NCBI GenBank assembly: GCA_003480165.1
Contig: QUIQ01000001.1
Coordinates: 186,001 to 250,000, forward strand
DNA from: Firmicutes bacterium AM41-11
Lineage (GTDB): Bacteria; Bacillota_I; Bacilli_A; Erysipelotrichales; Erysipelotrichaceae
Direction of reading: 5' to 3'
DNA: 64,000 nucleotides
Part shown: piece by piece, positions 55,933 to 64,000 of the stretch
Layout: each line of letters begins with the position of its first letter
How positions within the stretch are numbered: the stretch's first letter is position 1
Program-made: the position numbers and the translations under genes
The notes under the pieces: generated by a model
The model's input: the letters and a program-made list of their open reading frames with translations, nothing else
Database searches by the model: none
What the model was told of the DNA's origin: nothing

Positions 55933-56912
55933 TTTCTCTCCTCCTTAGCTTTTTTTGCATCTCTTTTCGCAATTTTCGCTACTTGTACAAAAGTAGACAT
56001 AGCTTGCACGGGATAGTTGCCGACCGCTGTTTCTGCAGTTAACATAATACCGCTGGCTCCATCTAAAACCGAATGATAAATGTCATTAATTTCCGCCCGA
56101 GTTGGTAATGGGTTATCGATCATTGAATTTAACATTTGGGTTACGACCATATAAGGATGGTTTCTTTCTTTACAAATCTGTTCGATGCGATGTTGGACGC
56201 TGGCAATCTCACATAAACCGACCGCATTGGCTAGATCACCACGCGCAATGACAACACAATCACAATACGGTAAAATTTCATCTAAGTTTTCTAAACCTTG
56301 TGTATTTTCAATCTTCGCATAGATCTTACAAGGAAAATGGATAGATTCTAAGCTACGATGAATCGCCAATAAATCTTCTTTTCCCCGTACAAAGGGTTGC
56401 ATGATTCCCGTTACCCCATATTCTTTGGCACAAGCCAAGTTATGGAGATCACTTTCCGTAAGAACTGGGGTTGTTACTTCACGATTTTCTAAGGCAATAC
56501 TTTTATGTGCCGTTAAAAGTCCACCGCGTAAGACTCTCGCTTGTACATCCGACAAAACTTCCAGTTCAATCTTTCCATCATCCAATAAGAGTTTTTCTTT
56601 TGGTACAAGGGGAAAGATACAAGCTGGTAGTTTCAAAGTATCGAGATCTAAAAGCGTATCAACTTCACAGTTTATCGGTTGAATCGCCCCGATTCGCAAT
56701 TCTGGTCCTTTCATATCAATTAATAAATCAGCCTTTTTTTGCGTTACGTTTTGCGCTTGATAAAAAGCTTCCAGCCAATCGGGATGATCTTCTAAATTAC
56801 TGTGTGATAAATTCAAACGGATTCCTGTCATACCAACCTCAATAAGCTGTAAAAGCCTATCTTTAGACTGGCAATTTGGTCCAAAAGTTCCATATATTTC
56901 TAAATCTTTCAT
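55920..56912 (-). CDS. Compact pyruvate kinase-like protein lacking the C-terminal domain
   Basis: 330 residues against about 470-590 for pyruvate kinase. The TIM-barrel and B domain are complete: RLNLSHS, DMKGPELRIG, AKIENTQGLEN, VVIARGDLANAV, VTQMLNSM, PTRAEINDI and MLTAETAVGNYPVQA. K+/PEP- and Mg-binding residues seem kept, but the allosteric C-domain is absent. It may be an unregulated pyruvate kinase or a related phosphotransferase. No Shine-Dalgarno; TACAAT ends 6 nt before the ATG. It shares a palindromic two-way promoter with the RsmF-like gene. Confidence 0.7.
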   Translation of the reverse strand: MKDLEIYGTFGPNCQSKDRLLQLIEVGMTGIRLNLSHSNLEDHPDWLEAFYQAQNVTQKKADLLIDMKGPELRIGAIQPINCEVDTLLDLDTLKLPACIFPLVPKEKLLLDDGKIELEVLSDVQARVLRGGLLTAHKSIALENREVTTPVLTESDLHNLACAKEYGVTGIMQPFVRGKEDLLAIHRSLESIHFPCKIYAKIENTQGLENLDEILPYCDCVVIARGDLANAVGLCEIASVQHRIEQICKERNHPYMVVTQMLNSMIDNPLPTRAEINDIYHSVLDGASGIMLTAETAVGNYPVQAMSTFVQVAKIAKRDAKKAKEERKCLF

Positions 56913-56918
56913 AGCCCT

Positions 56919-56936
56919 ATTGTATCATGATATAAT
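56919..56936. promoter_or_regulatory. Palindromic bidirectional extended -10 promoter
   Basis: ATTGTATCATGATATAAT reads TGATATAAT on plus (-10 at 56931-56936) and TGATACAAT on minus (-10 at 56919-56924), one mismatch from a perfect palindrome. Plus leads to the RsmF-like gene (AAGGAG, ATG 56958). Minus leads to the pyruvate kinase-like gene with 6 nt to its ATG. Confidence 0.6.
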
Positions 56937-56957
56937 GCGAGCTGAAGGAGAATACGC

Positions 56958-58298
56958 ATGAAACTTCCTCAATCTTATAGAACAGCGATGCAAGAACTCT
57001 TAGGTGAGCAAGCCCAAGCTTATTTTGAAAGCTTTGATCAACCTGCTTATCAAAGCATTCGCATTAACACAAATAAAATATCGGTAGCGGATTTCTTAAA
57101 GATATCCCCCTTTACATTAAAACCGATTCCCTGGACCAGCAATGGCTTTTATACCTTGCCAGAAGATCATCCTGGTAAACACCCCTATTACTATGCCGGT
57201 CTCTATTATATCCAAGAGCCATCAGCTATGTTACCAGCCCAAGTTTTACCCATTGAACCCGGTGACTTTGTACTTGATACCTGTGCTGCACCAGGCGGAA
57301 AAAGCAGTGAACTTGCCAATAAATTAAATGGAACTGGCTTACTTTTTAGTAATGATATCTCTACTTCCCGCTGCCAGGCTTTATTAAAAAACTTAGAACG
57401 CCAAGGCGTTGCGAATGCCTATGTCTGTAGTGAAGACTTAGTCAACCTTGCCCAAAAACTACCTTGTTTCTTTGATAAGATTTTAATTGATGCCCCTTGT
57501 AGCGGCGAAGGTATGTTCCGTAAAGATCACTCCTTGATTCAAAGCTGGGAAGAAAAAGGCAATGCCTATTATGCACCCATTCAAAAAGGCATCCTCGAAG
57601 CTGCCACAAAACTATTAAAACCAGGTGGCATGTTAGTCTATTCAACTTGTACATTTTCACCCTTAGAAGATGAACAAGTCCTACAAACCGTCTTAGAAAA
57701 AGATGTCAGTTTAGAACTTGTTTCGATTCCGCATAACGAAGGCTTTGAAGATGGCATTGGTTTAAAAGAGTGTGTACGCCTCTATCCCCATCGTATCAAA
57801 GGCGAAGGGCATTTTGTGGCTTTAGTAAAAAAAGCCGGCACATCTACACCAAATCCAATGAAGAAAAAAAGTAACTTACCCAATAATAAAGAAGCCCAGG
57901 AATTCTTAAGCCATATCCATAAAACATGGGCCTATGGAAGTTTTGTAGAACATAAAGAAAAACTCATTTTTGAACCAAACATTGATACCAAGATTCCATC
58001 AATTCGCCTATTACGTTCTGGTTTATATATCGGCGATTGTAAAAAGAACCGTTTCGAACCAAGTCAAGCTTTAGCCAGTCATCTAAAACTTGATGAATTT
58101 GATCAAAGTATTTCATTATCTAGGCAGGATGAGCGCATCATCAAATACCTAAAAGGTGAAACCATTGATGTTTCTGATTTCAACACAAAATGGAAAGGCT
58201 ATGTCTTAATTGGTGTTGACGGCTATAGTCTTGGTTTTGGAAAGATTTCTAATGGAATTGTAAAAAACAAATATAAGAAAGGATGGCGATGGCAATAA
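56958..58298 (+). CDS. RsmF-like rRNA m5C methyltransferase (second paralogue)
   Basis: 446 residues, same family and layout as the gene at 21902: VLDTCAAPGGKSS, DAPCSGEGMFRK and STCTFSPLEDEQ carry the SAM site and both catalytic cysteines; the C-terminal RNA-binding domain is present. The two probably target different cytosines. AAGGAG precedes the ATG. The rsuA-like gene starts on the last base of its TAA stop. Confidence 0.85.
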   Translation: MKLPQSYRTAMQELLGEQAQAYFESFDQPAYQSIRINTNKISVADFLKISPFTLKPIPWTSNGFYTLPEDHPGKHPYYYAGLYYIQEPSAMLPAQVLPIEPGDFVLDTCAAPGGKSSELANKLNGTGLLFSNDISTSRCQALLKNLERQGVANAYVCSEDLVNLAQKLPCFFDKILIDAPCSGEGMFRKDHSLIQSWEEKGNAYYAPIQKGILEAATKLLKPGGMLVYSTCTFSPLEDEQVLQTVLEKDVSLELVSIPHNEGFEDGIGLKECVRLYPHRIKGEGHFVALVKKAGTSTPNPMKKKSNLPNNKEAQEFLSHIHKTWAYGSFVEHKEKLIFEPNIDTKIPSIRLLRSGLYIGDCKKNRFEPSQALASHLKLDEFDQSISLSRQDERIIKYLKGETIDVSDFNTKWKGYVLIGVDGYSLGFGKISNGIVKNKYKKGWRWQ

Positions 58299-58984
58299 TG
58301 CGACTCGATAAATTTTTATCCCATATGGGTTATGGAACCCGCAAAGAAGTAAAAGATCTCATAAAAAAAGGCTTGGTCGAAATAGACGGCAAGCCGATAA
58401 AAAAACCTGAAACAAAAGTAGCAGATGATACAACCGTATATGTAGAAGGTATCCCACTAAACTATGTCCAATACGAATATTATTTATTAAATAAACCCCA
58501 AGGATGCATCAGTGCAACCCAGGATGCCAATTATCCAACGGTCATGGACTTTGTCTTTCCTATCCGTAATGATTGTGCACCTGTAGGACGTTTAGATCTC
58601 GATACCGAAGGGGCTTTATTAATTACCAATGATGGAAAGCTCAGCCATAAACTCTTATCGGCAAAACATCATGTACCGAAAAAATATTATGTTGAAGTAG
58701 AAAACAAGCTACCTGGTGATGCCAAGGAACGCTTTAGTCAACCCATGGAATTTGAAGAATTTACTTCTCTTCCAGCAACGTACCAAGCCATTGATGACAC
58801 CCATGCCTATCTCACCATTGTCGAAGGAAAATACCATCAAGTAAAACGGATGTTTGAAAGAATTGGTTGTCCAGTAACTTTTTTAAAACGCGTCGAATTT
58901 GGCTTTCTAAATCTAGATGGTCTACCTACGGGAGAAGTTCGAGAATTAAGTAGCGAAGAAGTCGAAAAGCTACAAAGTTATTAA
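58298..58984 (+). CDS. rsuA: rRNA pseudouridine synthase, RsuA/RluB family
   Basis: 228 residues from ATG at 58298, which overlaps the RsmF-like stop (TAATG). S4 domain MRLDKFLSHMGYGTRKE, then catalytic Asp in PVGRLDLDTEGALLITNDG and GKYHQVKRMF. It isomerises a uridine in 16S rRNA. Earlier in-frame starts at 58283 and 58289 are possible but extend beyond the family N-terminus. Ends in a short overlap with tcdA on the other strand. Confidence 0.9.
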   Translation: MRLDKFLSHMGYGTRKEVKDLIKKGLVEIDGKPIKKPETKVADDTTVYVEGIPLNYVQYEYYLLNKPQGCISATQDANYPTVMDFVFPIRNDCAPVGRLDLDTEGALLITNDGKLSHKLLSAKHHVPKKYYVEVENKLPGDAKERFSQPMEFEEFTSLPATYQAIDDTHAYLTIVEGKYHQVKRMFERIGCPVTFLKRVEFGFLNLDGLPTGEVRELSSEEVEKLQSY

Positions 58985-59701
58985 ATCTTTGATGACTTCA
59001 CTTGCCAAAATCAATCCTGCCACCGATGGCACAAATGCCGTTGATCCCGGGATTGATTTTTTTGTGAAGTTTTCTTCACTATCTGCTACATATTTTTCTA
59101 GCGAAGCTTGGGAAGGCTGAATGGCTTTTTCTTTGGAGTAAACGACTTTACAGTGTTTAATATGGCGCTTTTTTAGTTCTCTACGCATCACGCGGGCTAA
59201 AGGACAAACCGAAGTTTTATAAATATCACTGACTTCCATCATGGCTGGATTCAACTTATTTCCAGCTCCCATCGAACTGATGACAGGTACTTGATGCGCA
59301 TCAGCTTGGACGATGATTTCAATTTTACCAGTAACGGTATCAATGGCATCAACAACATAATCATAGTTGGAAAAATCAAATTGATCCGCTGTTTCTGGCA
59401 AGTAAAAGCATGGATGAACCGAAACATCTACATCCGGATTAATATCCAGCATTCTTTCTTTCATGACATCTACTTTCAACTTTCCGATGGTACTGTGCAG
59501 TGCAATAATCTGGCGATTGATATTGGTCAGGGAAACAGTATCATTATCAATCAGATCAAAATGACCAACTCCGCTACGAACTAAGGCTTCACAAACATAG
59601 CCACCGACACCCCCAACACCAAAAATCGCAACACGACTGTTTTGTAGCTTCTCTAAGGCCGCTTGACCAATTAATAATTCCGTTCTAGAAAATTCATTCA
59701 T
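58970..59701 (-). CDS. tcdA: tRNA threonylcarbamoyladenosine dehydratase (ThiF/E1-like)
   Basis: 243 residues from ATG at 59701 (AAGGAT upstream). E1-like ATP site GVGGVGGYVCEALVRSGVG with DNDTVSLTNINRQ, and a later CPLARVMRRELKKRHI. It turns t6A37 of tRNAs into cyclic ct6A. A general HesA/MoeB role is less likely because no ThiS or MoaD partner is near. Confidence 0.85.
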   Translation of the reverse strand: MNEFSRTELLIGQAALEKLQNSRVAIFGVGGVGGYVCEALVRSGVGHFDLIDNDTVSLTNINRQIIALHSTIGKLKVDVMKERMLDINPDVDVSVHPCFYLPETADQFDFSNYDYVVDAIDTVTGKIEIIVQADAHQVPVISSMGAGNKLNPAMMEVSDIYKTSVCPLARVMRRELKKRHIKHCKVVYSKEKAIQPSQASLEKYVADSEENFTKKSIPGSTAFVPSVAGLILASEVIKDLITL

Positions 59702-59774
59702 CCTTCTACCTCGCATAATCTGGGAATCGATTATACCATAAAAAAGTTAGTTATGACTTTTGTTTGCGTTTACA

Positions 59775-59803
59775 TTGTTTTAAAGACCATATTTGTTTAT
59801 AAT
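59775..59803 (+). promoter_or_regulatory. ldh promoter
   Basis: TTGTTT (59775-59780), 17 nt, TATAAT (59798-59803), then AGGAGGAG ahead of ATG 59842. Confidence 0.6.
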
Positions 59804-59841
59804 TTATTTAGAGATTTACATCTCAGGAGGAGAAATAAAAA

Positions 59842-60807
59842 ATGGCAGTAGAAAAAATTTCAAAGCGTAAAATCATGTTAATTGGAACAGGATTTGTTGG
59901 TATGAGCTTTGCGTATTCCCTTTTAAGCGAACGTGGGATTGATGAATTAGTTTTAGTGGATGTCAATGCCGATAAAGCAAAAGGGGAAGAAATGGATTTA
60001 AGTGATGGTTTGGTTTATGCTGATACCAAAATGAAGATCCGAGCTGGTAGCTACGAAGATGCCGCTGACACAAACATCGTTGTATTAACCGCAGGTATGG
60101 CACAAAAACCTGGTCAAACCCGTTTAGAGTTGGTAAAGATCAACGCAAAAATCACAAAAGATTGCTGTGAAAACTTAAAAGCAAATCATTTTGATGGAAT
60201 CTTGATTTGTGCTGGAAACCCTGTAGATATCATGACTTATGTCGCATATAAAACATCTGGTTTAAAAACCAACCATGTATTTGGATCTGGAGACGTACTT
60301 GACTCTGCTCGTTTACGTTTCGCAATCAGTCAAAAATTAAATGTTGCCCCTGCAAACGTGCATGCATACATCTTGGGTGAACATGGTGATTCAAGTTTCG
60401 TATCTTGGGCTAATACCTATGTAGGATGTAAAAACCTATTGGAATATTTGGATGAAAAAGGCGATGTTTCTTTAGCCGAACTACAAGAATTGTACTTAGA
60501 TGTACGTGATAAAGCCTATAAGATTATCGAGTTGAAACGTGCAACATATTACGGAATTGGTTTAGCTTTGAAACGTATCGTTACTTGTGTATTAAATAAC
60601 GAACGAGCCATTCTTCCTGTATCTAGTTATCAACAAGGTGAATATGGTCAAGAAGGATACTACATTGGTACGCCATCCATTGTAGGATCAAATGGTGTTG
60701 AAGAAGTTATAAAACTTCCAATGACAGACCAAGATCAAGCTTTATTCGATCGTTCTTTCAATACTTTAAAGAAAACCATCAAAGATGAATTAACTGACAT
60801 TCTGTAA
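59842..60807 (+). CDS. ldh: L-lactate dehydrogenase
   Basis: 321 residues. NAD loop IGTGFVGMSFAY, D at VDVNADKA selecting NAD, catalytic His in ILGEHGDSSF, and R in the GMAQKPGQTR loop. It reduces pyruvate to L-lactate, regenerating NAD+ in fermentation. The loop residue Gln in KPGQ marks lactate rather than malate use. Strong AGGAGG site; terminator downstream. Confidence 0.93.
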   Translation: MAVEKISKRKIMLIGTGFVGMSFAYSLLSERGIDELVLVDVNADKAKGEEMDLSDGLVYADTKMKIRAGSYEDAADTNIVVLTAGMAQKPGQTRLELVKINAKITKDCCENLKANHFDGILICAGNPVDIMTYVAYKTSGLKTNHVFGSGDVLDSARLRFAISQKLNVAPANVHAYILGEHGDSSFVSWANTYVGCKNLLEYLDEKGDVSLAELQELYLDVRDKAYKIIELKRATYYGIGLALKRIVTCVLNNERAILPVSSYQQGEYGQEGYYIGTPSIVGSNGVEEVIKLPMTDQDQALFDRSFNTLKKTIKDELTDIL

Positions 60808-60814
60808 AAACAAG

Positions 60815-60840
60815 AAAGGCTGGGAATTTCCCAGCCTTTT
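60815..60840. terminator. Bidirectional terminator between ldh and the sensor kinase
   Basis: AAGGCTGGGAA pairs with TTCCCAGCCTT with TTTT on the plus side and TTTC on the minus side. Confidence 0.85.
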
Positions 60841-62056
60841 ATAATGTCACATCAATTTCTAAAGATTTCTCATCCGAAGTTGTCGCAACAATTTTTCCCT
60901 TATGCGCTTGTACGATTGCCTGGGCAATCGATAAGCCAATACCATAACCACCCGTTTGGGAATTATGACTAGCATCCTGTCGATAAAAACGATCGAAGAA
61001 ATGATTGATATTTTCCTTATCAATTGAATCACAGGTATTGTAGACCATCAATTGAATGCCTTTACTCTTACGATGCAAAGAAAGTAAGATTTTTCCATTC
61101 GGATTGGAATACTTGCACGCATTATCTAAAAGAATCGTCACCAACTGCTCGATTTTCGCCTGATCTCCTTTATAAGTGATATTTTTTTCGATATCCGTTT
61201 GAACCGTTTTGTTCTCCGTAATAGCTCGTGCTTCAAAAGAAGCTGCCGTTTCACTGACCACATCACTTAATGGAAATTCCAACATCTCATCAACCGGTGT
61301 TTCTTCCATCTTGGATAGATAAATCAAATCATTGGTCAACTTACTTAAGCGCTTGGTTTGATATTTGATATCATCGGTCCATTCATTCTGTAAACCATCC
61401 ATTTCTAAGACCGTAAGATCGGCTTGAATAGTAGATAATGGCGTCTTGATTTCATGTCCAGCATCGGTAATAAAGCGTTTCTGTTTCTCATAACTTTCCA
61501 CCAAAGGTTTTACCGCTCGCGATGACAATAAGATAATTAAGATTGCTACTAGAATAAAACCAATCAAAGAAACCACAATACTGGTGATAAAGAAATTATA
61601 AAAATTATGCAGACTTCGATTACAATCCAAAAATAATAAACAAGTCGTACTGCCATCATGATATTGCAGGTAGCGGTAATTATTGACATACCCACTTTGT
61701 TCATCGCTAGAATATACCTTTTGCGCATAACGAATAACCTGCGCAATCCCAATAGCTTGAATTTTTGAAGTATTGGTCATAAGAATCGAACCATCGGTAT
61801 CCATTTCAACCATAAAATACCTTGACTCAAACCTTGTTTCTTTAGAATAATCATCGGGTTTATGCATGGTTCCAAAAGGATCATCCAGATCCGGAAAAAC
61901 CCCATGGTTCTCTTTTAAGATATATAAGATTTGATCGGCATTATGCGCAATGGTTCGGTAATTATAAATATTAATGGCTCCCATTAGAAGCACGAGCGTA
62001 ATTAAGACAGAAGCCAGTGCCGAGGCAGTAAACTTTAAGCGTAATTTACGAATCAT
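60839..62056 (-). CDS. Sensor histidine kinase
   Basis: 405 residues. Two helices (about 9-30 and 156-178) flank an extracytoplasmic sensor loop. HisKA has H201 in DAGHEIKTPLSTI; HATPase has LLDNACKYSNPNG and GGYGIGLSIAQ. Overlaps the regulator by 11 nt, so it is its partner. The signal is unknown; the linker lacks HAMP or PAS features. Confidence 0.9.
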   Translation of the reverse strand: MIRKLRLKFTASALASVLITLVLLMGAINIYNYRTIAHNADQILYILKENHGVFPDLDDPFGTMHKPDDYSKETRFESRYFMVEMDTDGSILMTNTSKIQAIGIAQVIRYAQKVYSSDEQSGYVNNYRYLQYHDGSTTCLLFLDCNRSLHNFYNFFITSIVVSLIGFILVAILIILLSSRAVKPLVESYEKQKRFITDAGHEIKTPLSTIQADLTVLEMDGLQNEWTDDIKYQTKRLSKLTNDLIYLSKMEETPVDEMLEFPLSDVVSETAASFEARAITENKTVQTDIEKNITYKGDQAKIEQLVTILLDNACKYSNPNGKILLSLHRKSKGIQLMVYNTCDSIDKENINHFFDRFYRQDASHNSQTGGYGIGLSIAQAIVQAHKGKIVATTSDEKSLEIDVTL

Positions 62057-62729
62057 TTTCTTTCAACTCCACAGAATAGCCGACATTACGATGCGCTTTG
62101 ATTTCAATATCCGCATGCATCTTTACCAGCTTTTTGCGTAAATAAGCTATATAGACCCAAACAATATTGATTTCCGTATCCGATTCATATCCCCAAATCT
62201 TCTCAAAAATTCGATCGGTTGATAAGACTTGATGGGGATTGGCCATCAATAATTCCATCATTTGAAATTCTTTATTGGCCAACTTAAATTCCGCCTTTTC
62301 TCCTTTTAACACATAGGTTTTGCGATTCAATGTCACATGGCCAAAGCGAATCAATGAATCGTTCGATTCGGTATTTACGCGTGTAATCACTCGAATTCGC
62401 GCCAAAAGCTCACGCGCATCAAAAGGCTTTGCCAAATAATCATTGGCCCCAGCATCCAAGCCATCCACTTTATCTTCTATTTCACTTTTCGCACTTAAAA
62501 TTAATACAGGAATTTTATTGCCTTGTTTCCGAATTGTTTTTAAGACCGTAATACCATCTACTTTAGGCATCATAATATCTAAAATCAAACCATCATAGGC
62601 TTCACTTTCTAAATACTCTAAAGCTTCCTGGCCATCATAAACCGCATCGACTGAATAATGCGATTTTTCTAAAATCGTTACTAAGGCATGGGATAAAGAT
62701 TTTTCATCTTCGGCTAGTAATAAACGCAT
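62046..62729 (-). CDS. OmpR-type response regulator
   Basis: 227 residues. Receiver: E7-D8, phospho-acceptor D51 in LILDIMMPK, K101 in AKPFDA. C-terminal winged helix (about 130-222) with NKEFQMMELLMANP and VYIAYLRKKL. AAGGAG before the ATG. Targets unknown; autoregulation is common. Confidence 0.93.
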   Translation of the reverse strand: MRLLLAEDEKSLSHALVTILEKSHYSVDAVYDGQEALEYLESEAYDGLILDIMMPKVDGITVLKTIRKQGNKIPVLILSAKSEIEDKVDGLDAGANDYLAKPFDARELLARIRVITRVNTESNDSLIRFGHVTLNRKTYVLKGEKAEFKLANKEFQMMELLMANPHQVLSTDRIFEKIWGYESDTEINIVWVYIAYLRKKLVKMHADIEIKAHRNVGYSVELKENDS

Positions 62730-62744
62730 AGGTGCTTCTCCTTA

Positions 62745-62767
62745 CAAAAAAAGAGAGATTACTCTCC
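62745..62767 (-). terminator. Terminator after the metallophosphoesterase gene
   Basis: GAGAG pairs with CTCTC around TAAT, then T7 on minus. It separates the gene from the response regulator. Confidence 0.6.
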
Positions 62768-63496
62768 CTTTATTTTCTCTATCTCTTCTAAAGTTATAAC
62801 ACGATTAAACAAAGATATGCAAGGCTTGTTTGATGGAGACTGATAGACTTGATCGGTATGATAATGGCCATGCAGCCAAACCTTATAATCTAACTTCTTT
62901 TCAATCTCATCTAAGAAAAGCTTACAGTCAAAGTATTCCGGACCATAATTATCCATATTGGTCGTATATTTAGTAGCTAATTCATGCGATTCAAATACTT
63001 CATGGGTTAAAACCATATCCACTTTCCAACCCACTTTATCTAAAGTATGCATAGCATGTTTCATCTGCTCCATCGTAGGAAGCTCTTCTTGCCACCAGTT
63101 AACATTTGATACACGATATTGTGCATCATGGCTTGGTGCTCCACCGAAACAAAAGCAACGAACGTGATCAATATCAAAAATCTCTCCACGCATCAAATGT
63201 ACAATGTTCGAACGAATGCGATGAATTTGTCCACCATGCCACTGTTCTTGCGGATATTGATTCAATAAATCAAAATTTTCATGATTTCCATCGATAAAAC
63301 ATGTTGTCCAAGGCAGCGACTCCAACCAGTCAAGCCAGAACTTATCGCCTTTCCCACCATCATAAACAAAACCAAAATCTCCCATGACAATGAGGTAGTC
63401 ATCACTCGTTAATTCTTTTCCTTTAGGAAACTTATCATCGGGATTTATTTTGGCAACATCTTGTTCACGATGTGTATCTCCAGTAAAATATATCAT
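62759..63496 (-). CDS. Calcineurin-like metallophosphoesterase
   Basis: 245 residues. All five metal motifs: GDTH (6-9), GDFG, GNHE, a lone His in LTHEVF, and HGHYH. Substrate unknown; similar proteins act on nucleotides or phosphodiesters. GGAG lies 8 nt before the ATG, and TACAAT about 25 nt upstream may be its -10. Confidence 0.85.
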   Translation of the reverse strand: MIYFTGDTHREQDVAKINPDDKFPKGKELTSDDYLIVMGDFGFVYDGGKGDKFWLDWLESLPWTTCFIDGNHENFDLLNQYPQEQWHGGQIHRIRSNIVHLMRGEIFDIDHVRCFCFGGAPSHDAQYRVSNVNWWQEELPTMEQMKHAMHTLDKVGWKVDMVLTHEVFESHELATKYTTNMDNYGPEYFDCKLFLDEIEKKLDYKVWLHGHYHTDQVYQSPSNKPCISLFNRVITLEEIEKIKGE

Positions 63497-63588
63497 TTGT
63501 AAAACTCCAAAATCATTAATATTGTAACATACTTCTTTTTAATTGTATTAAGAAGTTTAGTACTTTAAGCGTTTACATTTTTACAAAA

Positions 63589-64000
63589 TCAAAGCACTTG
63601 TTGAAATTGACTCTGATAAAGCTGAGAATAGAAGCCGTTTTGAGCCAATAAGGAATGATGCGTACCCGTTTCAATAATCTTGCCATCTTTCATAACAACA
63701 ATTAAATCAGCATTCTGAATCGTTGATAAACGATGCGCAATCACAAAGGACGTCCGTCCTTTCATCAATTGATCAAAAGCCTTTTGTATATAAATTTCGG
63801 TACGCGTATCAATATTGGAAGTAGCCTCATCCAAAATCAACATTGGCGGTGATGCCAACATTATACGTGCAATACAAAGCAATTGTTGCTGGCCCTTGGA
63901 TAGACTTTCCAAAGAAATAACCGTATCTAAACCTTGTGGCAAACGTTTAATAAAACTATACGCAAAGCTCGCTTTTGCCGCTTCTAAGATTTCTTGGTCC
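63589..64000 (-). CDS. ABC transporter ATPase (multidrug/lipid exporter type), C-terminal part
   Basis: The frame is open to the window edge, leaving about 136 residues: signature region LSKGQQQLL (the usual LSGGQ or LSQGQ is altered to LSKGQ), Walker B MLILDEATSNID, and switch His in VIAHRLST. C-terminal extension fits the ABCB/MsbA group, whose membrane part would lie outside. Ends in a short non-coding stretch before the phosphoesterase. Confidence 0.85.
   Translation of the reverse strand, partial: DQEILEAAKASFAYSFIKRLPQGLDTVISLESLSKGQQQLLCIARIMLASPPMLILDEATSNIDTRTEIYIQKAFDQLMKGRTSFVIAHRLSTIQNADLIVVMKDGKIIETGTHHSLLAQNGFYSQLYQSQFQQVL

Noticed and set aside
56471-56845. 124-codon plus-strand open frame
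   Set aside because: Antisense to the pyruvate kinase-like gene; no ribosome site or recognisable domain.

Overview
The window is A+T-rich, densely packed DNA from a low-GC Gram-positive bacterium (Bacillota). ComK, RNase Y, an RNase J2-like protein, SpoIIIE/FtsK, ClpB behind CIRCE operators, MnmA, PlsY and L-lactate dehydrogenase all point there. The mix best fits the class Erysipelotrichia, but that placement is inference from gene content, not a database match. No rRNA, CRISPR array, prophage or insertion sequence was seen. No stretch longer than about 300 bases lacks a gene or gene remnant.

Layout. (1) 1-4429, minus strand: a tight four-gene operon resembling a type VII secretion (T7SSb) core. 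In order of transcription it encodes a DUF6382-like/FHA protein, an EssB-shaped membrane kinase-like protein, an Ig-like repeat protein, and the N-terminus of an EssC-like FHA/FtsK ATPase cut by the window edge. The kinase-like protein and both FHA domains keep residues normally needed for phosphotransfer and phosphothreonine binding, so this could be a phosphorylation-gated secretion machine. It is the most interesting locus here. (2) 4472-13286: membrane proteins of unknown role, CysE, an ABC exporter with a coiled-coil permease, ComB, a HAD phosphatase, tRNA-Ser and a sirtuin. (3) 13340-20502: clpB under a double CIRCE promoter, then PAP2 and a frameshifted DUF368 gene, a CMD-cupin/flavodoxin pair divergent from a LysR gene broken by a nonsense codon, and fructose-6-phosphate aldolase. 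(4) 20691-30622: flavodiiron protein, RsmF-like methyltransferase, M23 hydrolase, Wzy-like protein, ProC, tRNA-Thr, a glycyl-radical enzyme, a membrane protein with two 70-residue repeats, and tRNA-Leu. (5) 30670-49736: information processing and cell-envelope genes (mnmA, recD2, glycosyltransferase, parC/parE, plsY, comK, ridA-like, ftsK, rnjB-like, miaB, a small ferredoxin, rny, ykvI-like). (6) 49726-56912: a deleted FAD-oxidase remnant, rhodanese-TtcA, a candidate plus-strand small RNA, HD, AlaX, iron ADH, ManA and a C-terminally truncated pyruvate kinase-like protein. (7) 56919-64000: a second RsmF paralogue, RsuA, TcdA, ldh, a two-component system, a phosphoesterase and the 3' end of an ABC transporter.

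Two themes cut across the window. First, five genes (4507+, cysE, the ABC ATPase, the rhodanese-ttcA gene and the pyruvate kinase-like gene) have no Shine-Dalgarno sequence and carry a -10-like hexamer exactly 6 nt before the start codon, the geometry of leaderless mRNAs. Second, three accessory genes are broken (DUF368 frameshift, LysR nonsense codon, FAD-oxidase deletion), which suggests ongoing gene decay in this strain.
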